Assembly (NCBI RefSeq): GCF_003858655.1
Contig: NZ_RQXV01000002.1
Coordinates: 372,001 to 436,000, forward strand
Source of the DNA: Amphritea balenae
GTDB taxonomy: Bacteria; Pseudomonadota; Gammaproteobacteria; Pseudomonadales; Balneatricaceae
Length of the DNA: 64,000 bases
Direction of reading: 5' to 3'
Shown: positions 39,667 through 47,051 of the stretch, piece by piece
Numbering within the stretch: the stretch's first letter is position 1
How the letters are laid out: every line of letters begins with the position of its first letter
Position numbers and translations under genes: made by a program
Notes under the pieces: generated by a model
What the model saw: the letters and a program-made list of their open reading frames with translations, nothing else
What the model was told of the DNA's origin: nothing
The model's database searches: none

Positions 39667-40710
39667 ATGTCTGTAAATCTCAGACATATCACTAAGTGGC
39701 CTGCAGCTTTGCTGCTGGCCACTTTGTTTATGTTGCTGCTGATCCTGACGGGTTGCAGTAAACAATCCGAAATTGTCGGTCATCATGGACTGACGATGGG
39801 TACCAGCTTTACAGTAAAGTGGGTATCTTCTGACGCTGAAGCAGATAAAGCATTACCTGCGCAGATCAATCAGTTACTGGTTGATATTAATAACAGCATG
39901 TCTACTTACCAGCCAAATTCAGAATTGACCCGAATTAATCAGCTGGAAGCCGGCACTCCTGTGACCTTGTCGCCGGATCTGGCAAAGGTTTTATCCAGGG
40001 CTTTAGAGATTAGCCAGTCTTCATCAGGGGCGTTTGATGTCACTGTTGGACCGTTGGTTAATCTGTGGGGCTTCGGGCCTGACGGGCGTATAGTTAAAGC
40101 GCCATCAGCAGCTCAAATCACAGCACTTAAGCCTCGTATCGGCTTTGATAAAGTTAAATTATCCGAAGATGGCTCCGAGCTTATAAAGGATGGCGATATC
40201 TATATCGATCTGTCAGCCATAGCCAAAGGATATGGCGTTGATAAGCTGGCAGAACTACTTGAGAATGCTGGTATTAACAGCTATTTGGTAGAGATTGGCG
40301 GGGAGCTCAGGGCTAAAGGGTTGAAGCCAGATGGCAATAACTGGAAAATTGCTATCGAAGCGCCGATTGTGGGCGAGCGTGAAATTCAGCGTATTATTGC
40401 GGTAAAGGATGTCGGTATTGCCAGCTCCGGAGATTATCGTAATTATTTCGAAGAGAATGGGGTACGGTTCTCCCATACAATTAATCCGGCTACGGCAATG
40501 CCGATCAGCCATAAGCTGGCGTCGGTGACGGTGTTAGCGCCTGATTGTGCATCTGCTGATGCGTTAGCAACAGCGATGATGGTTCTTGGTCCGCAAGCTG
40601 CCGAACAGTATGCAATAGAGCAGGGCGTAGAAGCGTTATTGATTGTTAAAACAGCAACCGGCTTTAGAGAAATTATGACACCAGGCTTTTCTGATTTTCT
40701 GGTGCAGTGA
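39667..40710 (+). CDS. apbE: FAD:protein FMN transferase ApbE
   Basis: A 347-residue lipoprotein (lipobox LILTGC, C30) of the ApbE family. It transfers FMN from FAD to the threonines of the SGAT/AGAT motifs in NqrB and NqrC at the periplasmic face. Motifs include GTSFTVKW, MSTYQPNSEL, DLSAIAKGYGVDKL and SHTINPATAMPI. ATG at 39667, seven bases after the nqrF stop, is chosen over an upstream in-frame ATG inside nqrF because it gives a normal signal peptide. Its place in the nqr operon matches its substrates. Confidence 0.95.
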   Translation: MSVNLRHITKWPAALLLATLFMLLLILTGCSKQSEIVGHHGLTMGTSFTVKWVSSDAEADKALPAQINQLLVDINNSMSTYQPNSELTRINQLEAGTPVTLSPDLAKVLSRALEISQSSSGAFDVTVGPLVNLWGFGPDGRIVKAPSAAQITALKPRIGFDKVKLSEDGSELIKDGDIYIDLSAIAKGYGVDKLAELLENAGINSYLVEIGGELRAKGLKPDGNNWKIAIEAPIVGEREIQRIIAVKDVGIASSGDYRNYFEENGVRFSHTINPATAMPISHKLASVTVLAPDCASADALATAMMVLGPQAAEQYAIEQGVEALLIVKTATGFREIMTPGFSDFLVQ

Positions 40711-40718
40711 GGTAAGAA

Positions 40719-40949
40719 ATGACAACTTTGGTTCTTAGTTTTGTAGTGCTTGGTCTGGTCATCACTGGTATGGCTATCGGCGTTATCATGGGGCGTAAGC
40801 CGATCGCAGGTTCTTGTGGTGGTCTGGCAAATGTTGGTATTGAAGGTAAGTGTTCAATCTGCGGTGATGACCCACAAAAATGTGATGACGAGCAGGAAAA
40901 GCAGAAAAAGAAGGCTGAAATTGCAGACATGGCCTACGAAGTTAAATAA
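40719..40949 (+). CDS. nqrM: Na+-NQR maturation factor NqrM
   Basis: A 76-residue membrane protein with one N-terminal helix (about 3-24) and four cysteines (C33, C45, C48, C55) in the arrangement of NqrM (DUF539). NqrM is needed to assemble the complex, probably by delivering iron to the NqrD/NqrE centre. The C-terminus is strongly charged. It is the last gene of the nqr operon, eight bases after apbE. Confidence 0.95.
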   Translation: MTTLVLSFVVLGLVITGMAIGVIMGRKPIAGSCGGLANVGIEGKCSICGDDPQKCDDEQEKQKKKAEIADMAYEVK

Positions 40950-41121
40950 TTGATCTGGTTCTCTATTAGGTTGATTCGGGTTAGCAGCACAGCGCTAACC
41001 TAAAGGCTAATTTGTCTGATCTATAGCAGGCTATATGCTTTCAGAATGCTTTATCCTGAAGAGCAGCAACTGCTTAGATGCATAAAACGATATAAAAAAT
41101 AACAGGTAATAGGGGAAAGTG

Positions 41122-42522
41122 ATGGCTGTATATGACTATGATGTCATTGTAATCGGTTCAGGTCCTGCCGGTGAAGGAGCGGCAATGAACGCGGCTAAGA
41201 AAGGCAGCCGTGTTGCTGTAATTGAAGTGCAGGATTCGGTGGGTGGTAACTGTACCCATAAAGGCACTATCCCTTCTAAGGCGTTGCGTCACTCGGTTAA
41301 ACAGATCATCGAATTTAACACTAACCCTATGTTCCGTGATATTGGTGAGCCACGTTGGTTTTCCTTCCCTAAAGTGTTGAAACGTGCCGAAAAAGTTATC
41401 GCTAATCAGGTTATGATGCGCACTAACTTTTATGCCCGTAACCGTATTGATCTGTTCTTCGGTCAGGCAGAATTTCAGGACAAAAACACCGTATTAGTCA
41501 AAGGTACGATTAAAGGTGATGAAGTCCTGCGGGCCAAGAATGTTGTTGTTGCTACCGGCTCCCGTCCTTATACCCCGGAAGATATCGATTTTAGTCATCC
41601 GCGTATTTATAACAGCGATACTGTACTGACCCAGAGCCATACACCCCGTACACTTATCATTTATGGTGCGGGCGTTATCGGTTCAGAATATGCTTCTATC
41701 TTTAGTGGCCTGGGAGTTAAGGTCGATCTGATTGATTCAATGGATCGTTTGTTATCTTTCCTGGATGCCGAGATCTCTGACTCGCTGAGCTATCACCTGA
41801 GAAATAACGCCGTTAAGATTCGCCACAATGAAACTTACGACAAAGTCGTAGCGGATGAGCGTGGTGTTACCCTGACACTGAAGTCTGGCAAGATGATTCG
41901 CGCTGATGCTTTCCTTTGGTGTAATGGTCGTACCGGTAATACCGATAAGCTTAAGCTTGAAAATATTGGTCTTGAAGCCAATGGCCGTGGTCAGTTAGAA
42001 GTTGATGACCATTACCGGACTAATGTTGATGGTATCTATGCTTGTGGTGATGTGATCGGCTGGCCGGCATTGGCTTCAGCTGCGCTGGATCAGGGTCGTG
42101 CAGCTGCTTCTGATATGCTAAGTGCTGAAGACTTCCGTTATATCAACGATGTCCCAACCGGTATTTATACCATTCCGGAGATTAGCTCTATTGGTAAAAC
42201 TGAAGAGCAGTTAACTCAGGAATGTGTGCCTTATGAAGTCGGTCAGGCGTTCTTTAAGGATACCGCCCGGGCACAAATTTCGGGTCAGCCGGTAGGTATG
42301 TTGAAGATTTTGTTTAATCGCGAAACCCTTGAAATACTGGGCATTCACTGCTTTGGTGATCATGCCGCTGAGATCGTGCATATCGGTCAGGCGATTATGA
42401 ACCAGAAGGGCGAGGCTAATAGCATTAACTACTTTGTTAATACTACTTTTAACTACCCAACCATGGCTGAAGCCTACCGGGTAGCGGCAATTGCAGGTCT
42501 GAATCGTATTGCTAATCTATAA
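41122..42522 (+). CDS. sthA: Soluble pyridine nucleotide transhydrogenase
   Basis: A 466-residue flavoprotein of the disulfide-reductase superfamily that exchanges reducing equivalents between NADPH and NAD+. FAD site [11 protein letters not shown] at the N-terminus; the active-site region reads [15 protein letters not shown], lacking the second redox Cys of true disulfide reductases, as expected for SthA. NAD(P) site [14 protein letters not shown] and C-terminal [17 protein letters not shown] are intact. ATG at 41122 is preferred over GTG at 41119 because of the SD GGGGA (41112-41116). The 170 bp before it hold a GGTTAGC/GCTAACC hairpin (40979-41000) without a U tract. Confidence 0.95.
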   Translation: MAVYDYDVIVIGSGPAGEGAAMNAAKKGSRVAVIEVQDSVGGNCTHKGTIPSKALRHSVKQIIEFNTNPMFRDIGEPRWFSFPKVLKRAEKVIANQVMMRTNFYARNRIDLFFGQAEFQDKNTVLVKGTIKGDEVLRAKNVVVATGSRPYTPEDIDFSHPRIYNSDTVLTQSHTPRTLIIYGAGVIGSEYASIFSGLGVKVDLIDSMDRLLSFLDAEISDSLSYHLRNNAVKIRHNETYDKVVADERGVTLTLKSGKMIRADAFLWCNGRTGNTDKLKLENIGLEANGRGQLEVDDHYRTNVDGIYACGDVIGWPALASAALDQGRAAASDMLSAEDFRYINDVPTGIYTIPEISSIGKTEEQLTQECVPYEVGQAFFKDTARAQISGQPVGMLKILFNRETLEILGIHCFGDHAAEIVHIGQAIMNQKGEANSINYFVNTTFNYPTMAEAYRVAAIAGLNRIANL

Positions 42523-42570
42523 TCGCTTTATTATGTCCGGAGTCTCTTGCTCCGGACTATTTTAAGTATA

Positions 42571-42598
42571 AAAAAACCGCCCTTGAGGCGGTTTTTTT
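42571..42598. terminator. Bidirectional terminator after sthA
   Basis: CCGCC (42577-42581) and GGCGG (42587-42591), with six A before and seven T after; ends sthA and, on the minus strand, the small-membrane-protein/tus/pilZ unit. Confidence 0.9.
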
Positions 42599-42601
42599 AT
42601 A

Positions 42602-42889
42602 TCACTTGTCGTCCTTGTCTTTGTAAAACCCATCTTCATAATACTTGCCTTTCACGCCGAGCTTCTTTTCAACCCAGCGGTTGTAGTATTTCCAGACAAG
42701 AAAGCCGGGTGTCATGGCGATCATTATGCCAAGCATCAAGCCTGAACCTGCATACTCTTCGGGCAGCTGAGCGGTTATCCAGTCATAAAATCCAGTTTGG
42801 TCCATAAACAGATAATAGCCGATCAGGAACAGGAAGCCGGCGCCGGTGCCTATATGATGTAAAACCTTGTTATGCGAACTGTCTGACAT
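42602..42889 (-). CDS. Small two-pass membrane protein, unknown function
   Basis: A 95-residue protein I do not recognise. Two hydrophobic segments (about 12-32 and 50-66) are separated by an acidic loop, and the C-terminus is rich in Lys, Asp and Tyr (GKYYEDGFYKDKDDK). It follows the Tus-like gene by 8 bases on the minus strand and probably shares its transcript. No motif suggests an activity. Confidence 0.65.
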   Translation of the reverse strand: MSDSSHNKVLHHIGTGAGFLFLIGYYLFMDQTGFYDWITAQLPEEYAGSGLMLGIMIAMTPGFLVWKYYNRWVEKKLGVKGKYYEDGFYKDKDDK

Positions 42890-42897
42890 GTAGCAGA

Positions 42898-43743
42898 TTA
42901 TCCTAAATAAAGATGGGCCCGCAGGCTGGGCAGGTAGGGCTGTGGATCGATCTTAAGATCGTTTCGCTCCAGCCTGCTGCGGGCTTCCGGGGGTGATAAA
43001 GGTGGCTCATTATACGCAGGTAAAACCGGATTTTCATTGCTTAGTGCGATTAGGATGGGAAGGGATGTGTTGCGTGCTTTACGGGTAACGCTGTCCTGTT
43101 GTTTCCAAACCATGTTGGCCCGGATTACCGGTACCTGTGTTTGAATCTGGGCCAGCATATCGCCAGGACGCAGTTTACCGACGGCACTGAGTTGCAGCTG
43201 TATGTGAGGCTGGCTGGTATCCATCTTCATTAACTTTTGCAGGGCTTCTTCGGGGCTAAGCTTGCGAATGCTCCGGCCACTGGTATACCAGCTGAAACCT
43301 ACTTTCATGGGGGCTGTTTCCAAAACGGGAATCTGGCGATAGCACTGTTTCAAATGCAGTCGGCTGGCTCCCTGGCGATGAAGTAGTTCGGCCAGTTGCT
43401 GGGTTCGTTTATGTAACTGCTGCTGCAGCTCGCTATCCTGGCGTAATCGATATTGAGTGGCCAGGCTCTTAAACAGCGCTTTGGTATTATTTAACTGCTG
43501 GGCAGAATGTATCAGTTCAGGGCTGGCGCCGATAAGGCCGTGCTGGCTAAGGGTGGTTCGGCCGTCCTGGCCATCCCGGTACCAGATATCACCGTATAGT
43601 TGCGCCGCCTGGTCCAGATTAGTAGCCTGTTCGCCGGGTAGCCAGCAGGGTAGCTTGCTTTGGCTGAGTAGGGTTGTAAACGCTGCCAGGTGGCCGTTAA
43701 GCTGTTGCAGGGCTTCAACTAACTCGACAGCGCTAGTTGTCAT
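42898..43743 (-). CDS. tus: Tus-like DNA replication terminus site-binding protein
   Basis: A 281-residue protein that resembles E. coli Tus (309 residues) over its central and C-terminal parts. By eye, YRQIPVLETAPMKVGFSW matches the Tus YRTLTVL...LRFGWA region, IRKLSPEEALQKLMK matches IKNLHRDEVLAQLEK, and TSLPILIALSNENPVLP...RAHLYLG matches the Tus C-terminus TPLIALINRDNG...RLHLYV. Tus bound to Ter sites arrests replication forks from one side. A histidine in ELLHRQ may correspond to Tus H144, which contacts the flipped base in the locked complex (tentative alignment). ATG at 43743 overlaps the pilZ stop by 11 bases. No convincing Ter site is seen in the window. Confidence 0.82.
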   Translation of the reverse strand: MTTSAVELVEALQQLNGHLAAFTTLLSQSKLPCWLPGEQATNLDQAAQLYGDIWYRDGQDGRTTLSQHGLIGASPELIHSAQQLNNTKALFKSLATQYRLRQDSELQQQLHKRTQQLAELLHRQGASRLHLKQCYRQIPVLETAPMKVGFSWYTSGRSIRKLSPEEALQKLMKMDTSQPHIQLQLSAVGKLRPGDMLAQIQTQVPVIRANMVWKQQDSVTRKARNTSLPILIALSNENPVLPAYNEPPLSPPEARSRLERNDLKIDPQPYLPSLRAHLYLG

Positions 43744-44302
43744 TATCCTGCTTTTGCAGATCCCGGGCTTGGCAAGACAAAATATGCCGTGCAACTATCA
43801 TGCGACTACTCTCCGGCATATCGGTAAATTCAACGCCGATTTTGTAGCCTTTTTCATCTGCCAGGCCACAGTAAAGTACTCTGCCGTAAAGTAATAAGCC
43901 AGTCAGGTTTTCTTCAAATACGATCTTCAGGGCCAGATAGCTACCTAGCTCAATTGCCACATCATTAGAAAAACTAAGTCCGCCTTCGCTGAGATTGATC
44001 TCGTGGGTTGAGAGGTTGTCAAACTCGACATCGCTTTTTGCAACGGCCTGGGCGACGGCGTTAATGCGAGCACCCAGATTTTCAAGGTAACTGGCTATGG
44101 CTGGTTCTTTTTGTGAAATTTTACGTAGTTGATAGCTGCTATCCTGACTCAGATCCTGAAGTTCAGTCAGCAACATAAAGAAAGGCGAGACTTCAAATTG
44201 CGAGGGTAGCCGGCTGTGCTTCATCTCCTGAATGGTGATGATCTTATAATCCAGCGCAACCTTTCCGTTTATGCGGAAATACTGTCGTCGTTCCTGATTC
44301 AA
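43733..44302 (-). CDS. PilZ-domain protein (c-di-GMP receptor)
   Basis: A 189-residue protein with an N-terminal ERRQYFRI and, about 100 residues later, NLSEGGLSF, the two parts of the PilZ c-di-GMP site (RxxxR and N/DxSxxG), and a C-terminal beta-barrel region ending GYKIGVEFTDMP. The insertion between them (about 25-95) looks helical. The start is TTG at 44302 with GAGGA seven bases upstream. Its last codons overlap the start of the tus-like gene, so the two are probably translated together. A TATACT (44336-44341, minus) may be the -10. Confidence 0.85.
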   Translation of the reverse strand: MNQERRQYFRINGKVALDYKIITIQEMKHSRLPSQFEVSPFFMLLTELQDLSQDSSYQLRKISQKEPAIASYLENLGARINAVAQAVAKSDVEFDNLSTHEINLSEGGLSFSNDVAIELGSYLALKIVFEENLTGLLLYGRVLYCGLADEKGYKIGVEFTDMPESSRMIVARHILSCQARDLQKQDNDN

Positions 44303-44400
44303 AATGCTGTCCTCGAAATAAACTCACTTTCAAGCAGTATAGCGAATATTATTCTGATTTTGTTAGAGAAATTCACCAGTGTGTGATTTAATCCTGAGCC

Positions 44401-45645
44401 ATGTTTAGACCATTTTCTATCTACGTTGGCCTGCGTTATACCGCCGCCAAACGAAGCAATAATTTTATCTCTTTCATCTCCCTTGTATCGATGCTCGGAC
44501 TGATGCTGGGTGTCGCTGCGCTGATCGTCGTATTATCGGTTATGAATGGCTTTGACAGGGAGTTGAAAGACCGTATTTTGGGTATGGTGCCCCACGGGAC
44601 TATCTCTGATTATGGTCAGCCGTTGCAAAACTGGCAGGCGATTGCCGCACAAGTTGATAAGCAAGCCGGTGTTGTCGGTAGTGCGCCTTATATCCAGGCC
44701 CAGGGGATGCTGACGAACCGGGGTGTGGTGCGTGGGGTAATGATTAATGGTATCGATCCTGAATTAGAGAGAAAGATCTCAATACTGGATGATCATATGA
44801 AAGCTGGCTCTCTTGATCAGCTGCAGCCTAAAGAGTACGGCATCATTCTTGGGGCGCTACTGGCCCGGTCGATGGGGGTTGCTGTAGGCGACAAGATTAC
44901 GCTGGTGTTGCCTGAGGCCTCGATCAGCGTTGCCGGTGTTATTCCACGTTTGAAACGATTTACGGTGGTGGGATTGTTTGAAGTAGGGGCGGAGCTGGAT
45001 GCCAGCCTTGCTTACATTCATATCAGTGACGCGGCGCGAATTAAACGTATGCCGGACGGCGTAGATGGTTTGCGATTGCAGTTTGATAACCTGTTTGAGG
45101 CGCCTTATCGAATCCGTCAGATTATTACCGACACAGGTGAGCTATACCGAGCCAGTGACTGGACCCGTACCCACGGTAATCTGTTTCAGGCAATTCAGCT
45201 GGAAAAAAAGATGATCGGTCTGTTGTTGTTCCTGATCGTTTTTGTGGCAGCCTTCAACATAGTGTCGACGCTGGTGATGGTGGTCACGGATAAGAAGGCT
45301 GATATCGCAATATTGCGGACGTTAGGCGCTACACCTGGCTGTATTATGCGAATATTTATGGTGCAGGGCACGGTCATCGGTGTCATGGGGACTATGCTCG
45401 GTACCCTGCTGGGAGTGGTCTTAGCACTGACTGTTACAGATCTGATCGCCTGGGTTGAGAATACACTGGGCATTCAGTTTCTCAGTGCTGAAGTTTATTT
45501 CATCAGCTATCTTCCGTCTCAGTTGCGTGTTGAAGATGTGCTGGTGATTACGGGTGTTGCACTGTCGATTAGTTTCCTGGCAACCCTTTATCCTGCGTGG
45601 CGGGCCTCGAAGACTCAACCGGCGGAGGCTCTGCGTTATGAGTGA
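44401..45645 (+). CDS. lolC: Lipoprotein-releasing ABC transporter permease, LolC/LolE family
   Basis: A 414-residue permease with four membrane segments: one near the N-terminus (about 25-50) and three in the C-terminal half, around a large periplasmic MacB-like domain (about 60-250). The start [29 protein letters not shown] is typical in pieces. With LolD it extracts mature lipoproteins from the inner membrane for LolA. Only one permease gene is present here, followed by lolD with no lolE; it may be a LolF-type permease acting as a homodimer, or lolE is elsewhere. The stop overlaps lolD by 8 bp. Confidence 0.9.
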   Translation: MFRPFSIYVGLRYTAAKRSNNFISFISLVSMLGLMLGVAALIVVLSVMNGFDRELKDRILGMVPHGTISDYGQPLQNWQAIAAQVDKQAGVVGSAPYIQAQGMLTNRGVVRGVMINGIDPELERKISILDDHMKAGSLDQLQPKEYGIILGALLARSMGVAVGDKITLVLPEASISVAGVIPRLKRFTVVGLFEVGAELDASLAYIHISDAARIKRMPDGVDGLRLQFDNLFEAPYRIRQIITDTGELYRASDWTRTHGNLFQAIQLEKKMIGLLLFLIVFVAAFNIVSTLVMVVTDKKADIAILRTLGATPGCIMRIFMVQGTVIGVMGTMLGTLLGVVLALTVTDLIAWVENTLGIQFLSAEVYFISYLPSQLRVEDVLVITGVALSISFLATLYPAWRASKTQPAEALRYE

Positions 45646-46354
45646 GTTGAATAAGGTGCAAAGTAGCGCTGATGATCGTCTGGTTTTGCAGTGCCTCAAA
45701 CTAGAAAAAAGCTACGGTGAAGGCGATATCTGTGTAGAGGTTTTACGCGGTGTTGAACTTGATGTGCGTCGGGGTGAAACCCTGGCTATCATCGGTAGCT
45801 CAGGCTCAGGCAAAAGTACCCTGTTAAATATGCTGGGGGGGCTGGATTTGCCGAGTACGGGCGATGTTCAGATTGATGGCCATTCACTGGCTACTCTGAA
45901 TGAAAAGCAGCGTGCGGATCTTCGTAACCGTTCGTTGGGTTTTGTTTATCAGTTTCACCACCTGTTGCCAGAATTCACGGCGTTAGAAAATGTGGCGATG
46001 CCGTTGCTGATTCGTGGCGATTCAATTGAATCGGCAAGGCTTAAGTCCCGTCAGTTGTTAGAGTCGGTCGGGCTGGGGCAGCGCGTAGAGCATAAGCCTT
46101 CAATGCTGAGTGGTGGTGAACGTCAGCGAGTCGCTATTGCCCGGGCATTGGTGACTAATCCAGCTTGTGTGTTGATGGATGAGCCAACCGGTAATCTTGA
46201 TCGGCATACCGCAGAAGATGTGCAGGCGTTGATGACAAAGCTGAATAAAGAGTTTCAGATCTCTTTTATTCTGGTGACTCATGACTCTTTGCTGGCTCAG
46301 CAGCAGGGGCGGGTAATGGAATTAAAGGATGGTTTATTGCATCAGATCAGTTGA
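45638..46354 (+). CDS. lolD: Lipoprotein-releasing ABC transporter ATP-binding protein LolD
   Basis: A 238-residue ABC ATPase with Walker [13 protein letters not shown], the LolD-characteristic [17 protein letters not shown] segment, signature [15 protein letters not shown] and Walker B/DEPTGNLD. It powers the LolC/E permease. The open frame runs 28 codons further upstream inside lolC, but ATG at 45638, after GGCGGAGG, gives the correct length and is translationally coupled to lolC. Confidence 0.95.
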   Translation: MSELNKVQSSADDRLVLQCLKLEKSYGEGDICVEVLRGVELDVRRGETLAIIGSSGSGKSTLLNMLGGLDLPSTGDVQIDGHSLATLNEKQRADLRNRSLGFVYQFHHLLPEFTALENVAMPLLIRGDSIESARLKSRQLLESVGLGQRVEHKPSMLSGGERQRVAIARALVTNPACVLMDEPTGNLDRHTAEDVQALMTKLNKEFQISFILVTHDSLLAQQQGRVMELKDGLLHQIS

Positions 46355-46378
46355 ATTAAATGTTTGATTGAGTCAGAT

Positions 46379-46408
46379 AAAAAAGCCGGATCTTAATCCG
46401 GCTTTTTT
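46379..46408. terminator. Bidirectional terminator whose loop holds the stop codon of the DUF2062 gene
   Basis: GCCGGAT (46385-46391), loop CTTA, ATCCGGC (46396-46402), with six A before and six T after. The stop codon of the convergent DUF2062 gene (46393-46395) lies in the loop, so for that gene the hairpin overlaps the end of the coding sequence. Confidence 0.9.
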
Positions 46409-46974
46409 GATTCTGTTTCACTGTCTTCTGTATGCAACAGGCATACATCTGACGGATTGATCGACTTCCTGTTTTTACGTTTGCGCCAACTGCTATTTAC
46501 ATGCCAGACCCAGAAGCGCTGCATCAGGATATAACCTAAGGATCCGGAGACTATTCCACATACAGCAGAGCCGAGTATCAAAGGTAACCAGATTGCCGAC
46601 AGTCCGTTAGTAAACCATTCCCAGGTAAGTTCAAACTGTACGTCCTGCAGCGGAGTGCCAAGAATCTGGGTGCCTACCCAGTAAGTAAAATAGAACATCG
46701 GCGGAATAGTGATTGGGTTTGTAATCCATACCAGGCTAACCGAGATCGGCAGGTTGCTACGCACTACCAAAGCTAAAACCGCAGCAATCAGCATCTGTGA
46801 AGGGAGGGGGATAAAGGCGCAGAAAAGACCAACAAGAAAGGCTTTACTAACCGACTTGCGGGTCAGATGCCACAAATTGGGGTCGTGTATATGTGAGCCG
46901 AGCCAGCTCAGATATCGGTTGGATTTGAGCTTATGCTCATCCGGCATGTACTTGCGTATCAGTTTGCGCGGCAT
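46393..46974 (-). CDS. DUF2062 membrane protein
   Basis: A 193-residue protein with the DUF2062 pattern: conserved N-terminal WHLTRKSVSKAFLVGLFCAFIPLPSQMLIAA (about 35-65, in pieces), then NPITIPPMFYFTYWVG and a second pair of membrane segments (about 115-150). The function of the family is unknown. It occurs near lol and comEC genes in several Gammaproteobacteria (from memory). It is divergent from comEC, 77 bp apart. Confidence 0.85.
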   Translation of the reverse strand: MPRKLIRKYMPDEHKLKSNRYLSWLGSHIHDPNLWHLTRKSVSKAFLVGLFCAFIPLPSQMLIAAVLALVVRSNLPISVSLVWITNPITIPPMFYFTYWVGTQILGTPLQDVQFELTWEWFTNGLSAIWLPLILGSAVCGIVSGSLGYILMQRFWVWHVNSSWRKRKNRKSINPSDVCLLHTEDSETESKKPD

Positions 46975-47051
46975 CAGGGTCGCACTTATAGTTACTTCGT
47001 GGGAATAATATTATGCCCCCTATAAGTCGCTAAGCCAACCGGAAATCAGGG

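Noticed and set aside
43667-43682. AGTAGGGTTGTAAACG inside the tus-like gene looks like a Ter site with an inserted base.
   Set aside because: The spacing around the key C is wrong and the sequence encodes protein; two other exact GTTGTAAC cores (near 30746 and 37267) also fall in genes, at the rate expected by chance.
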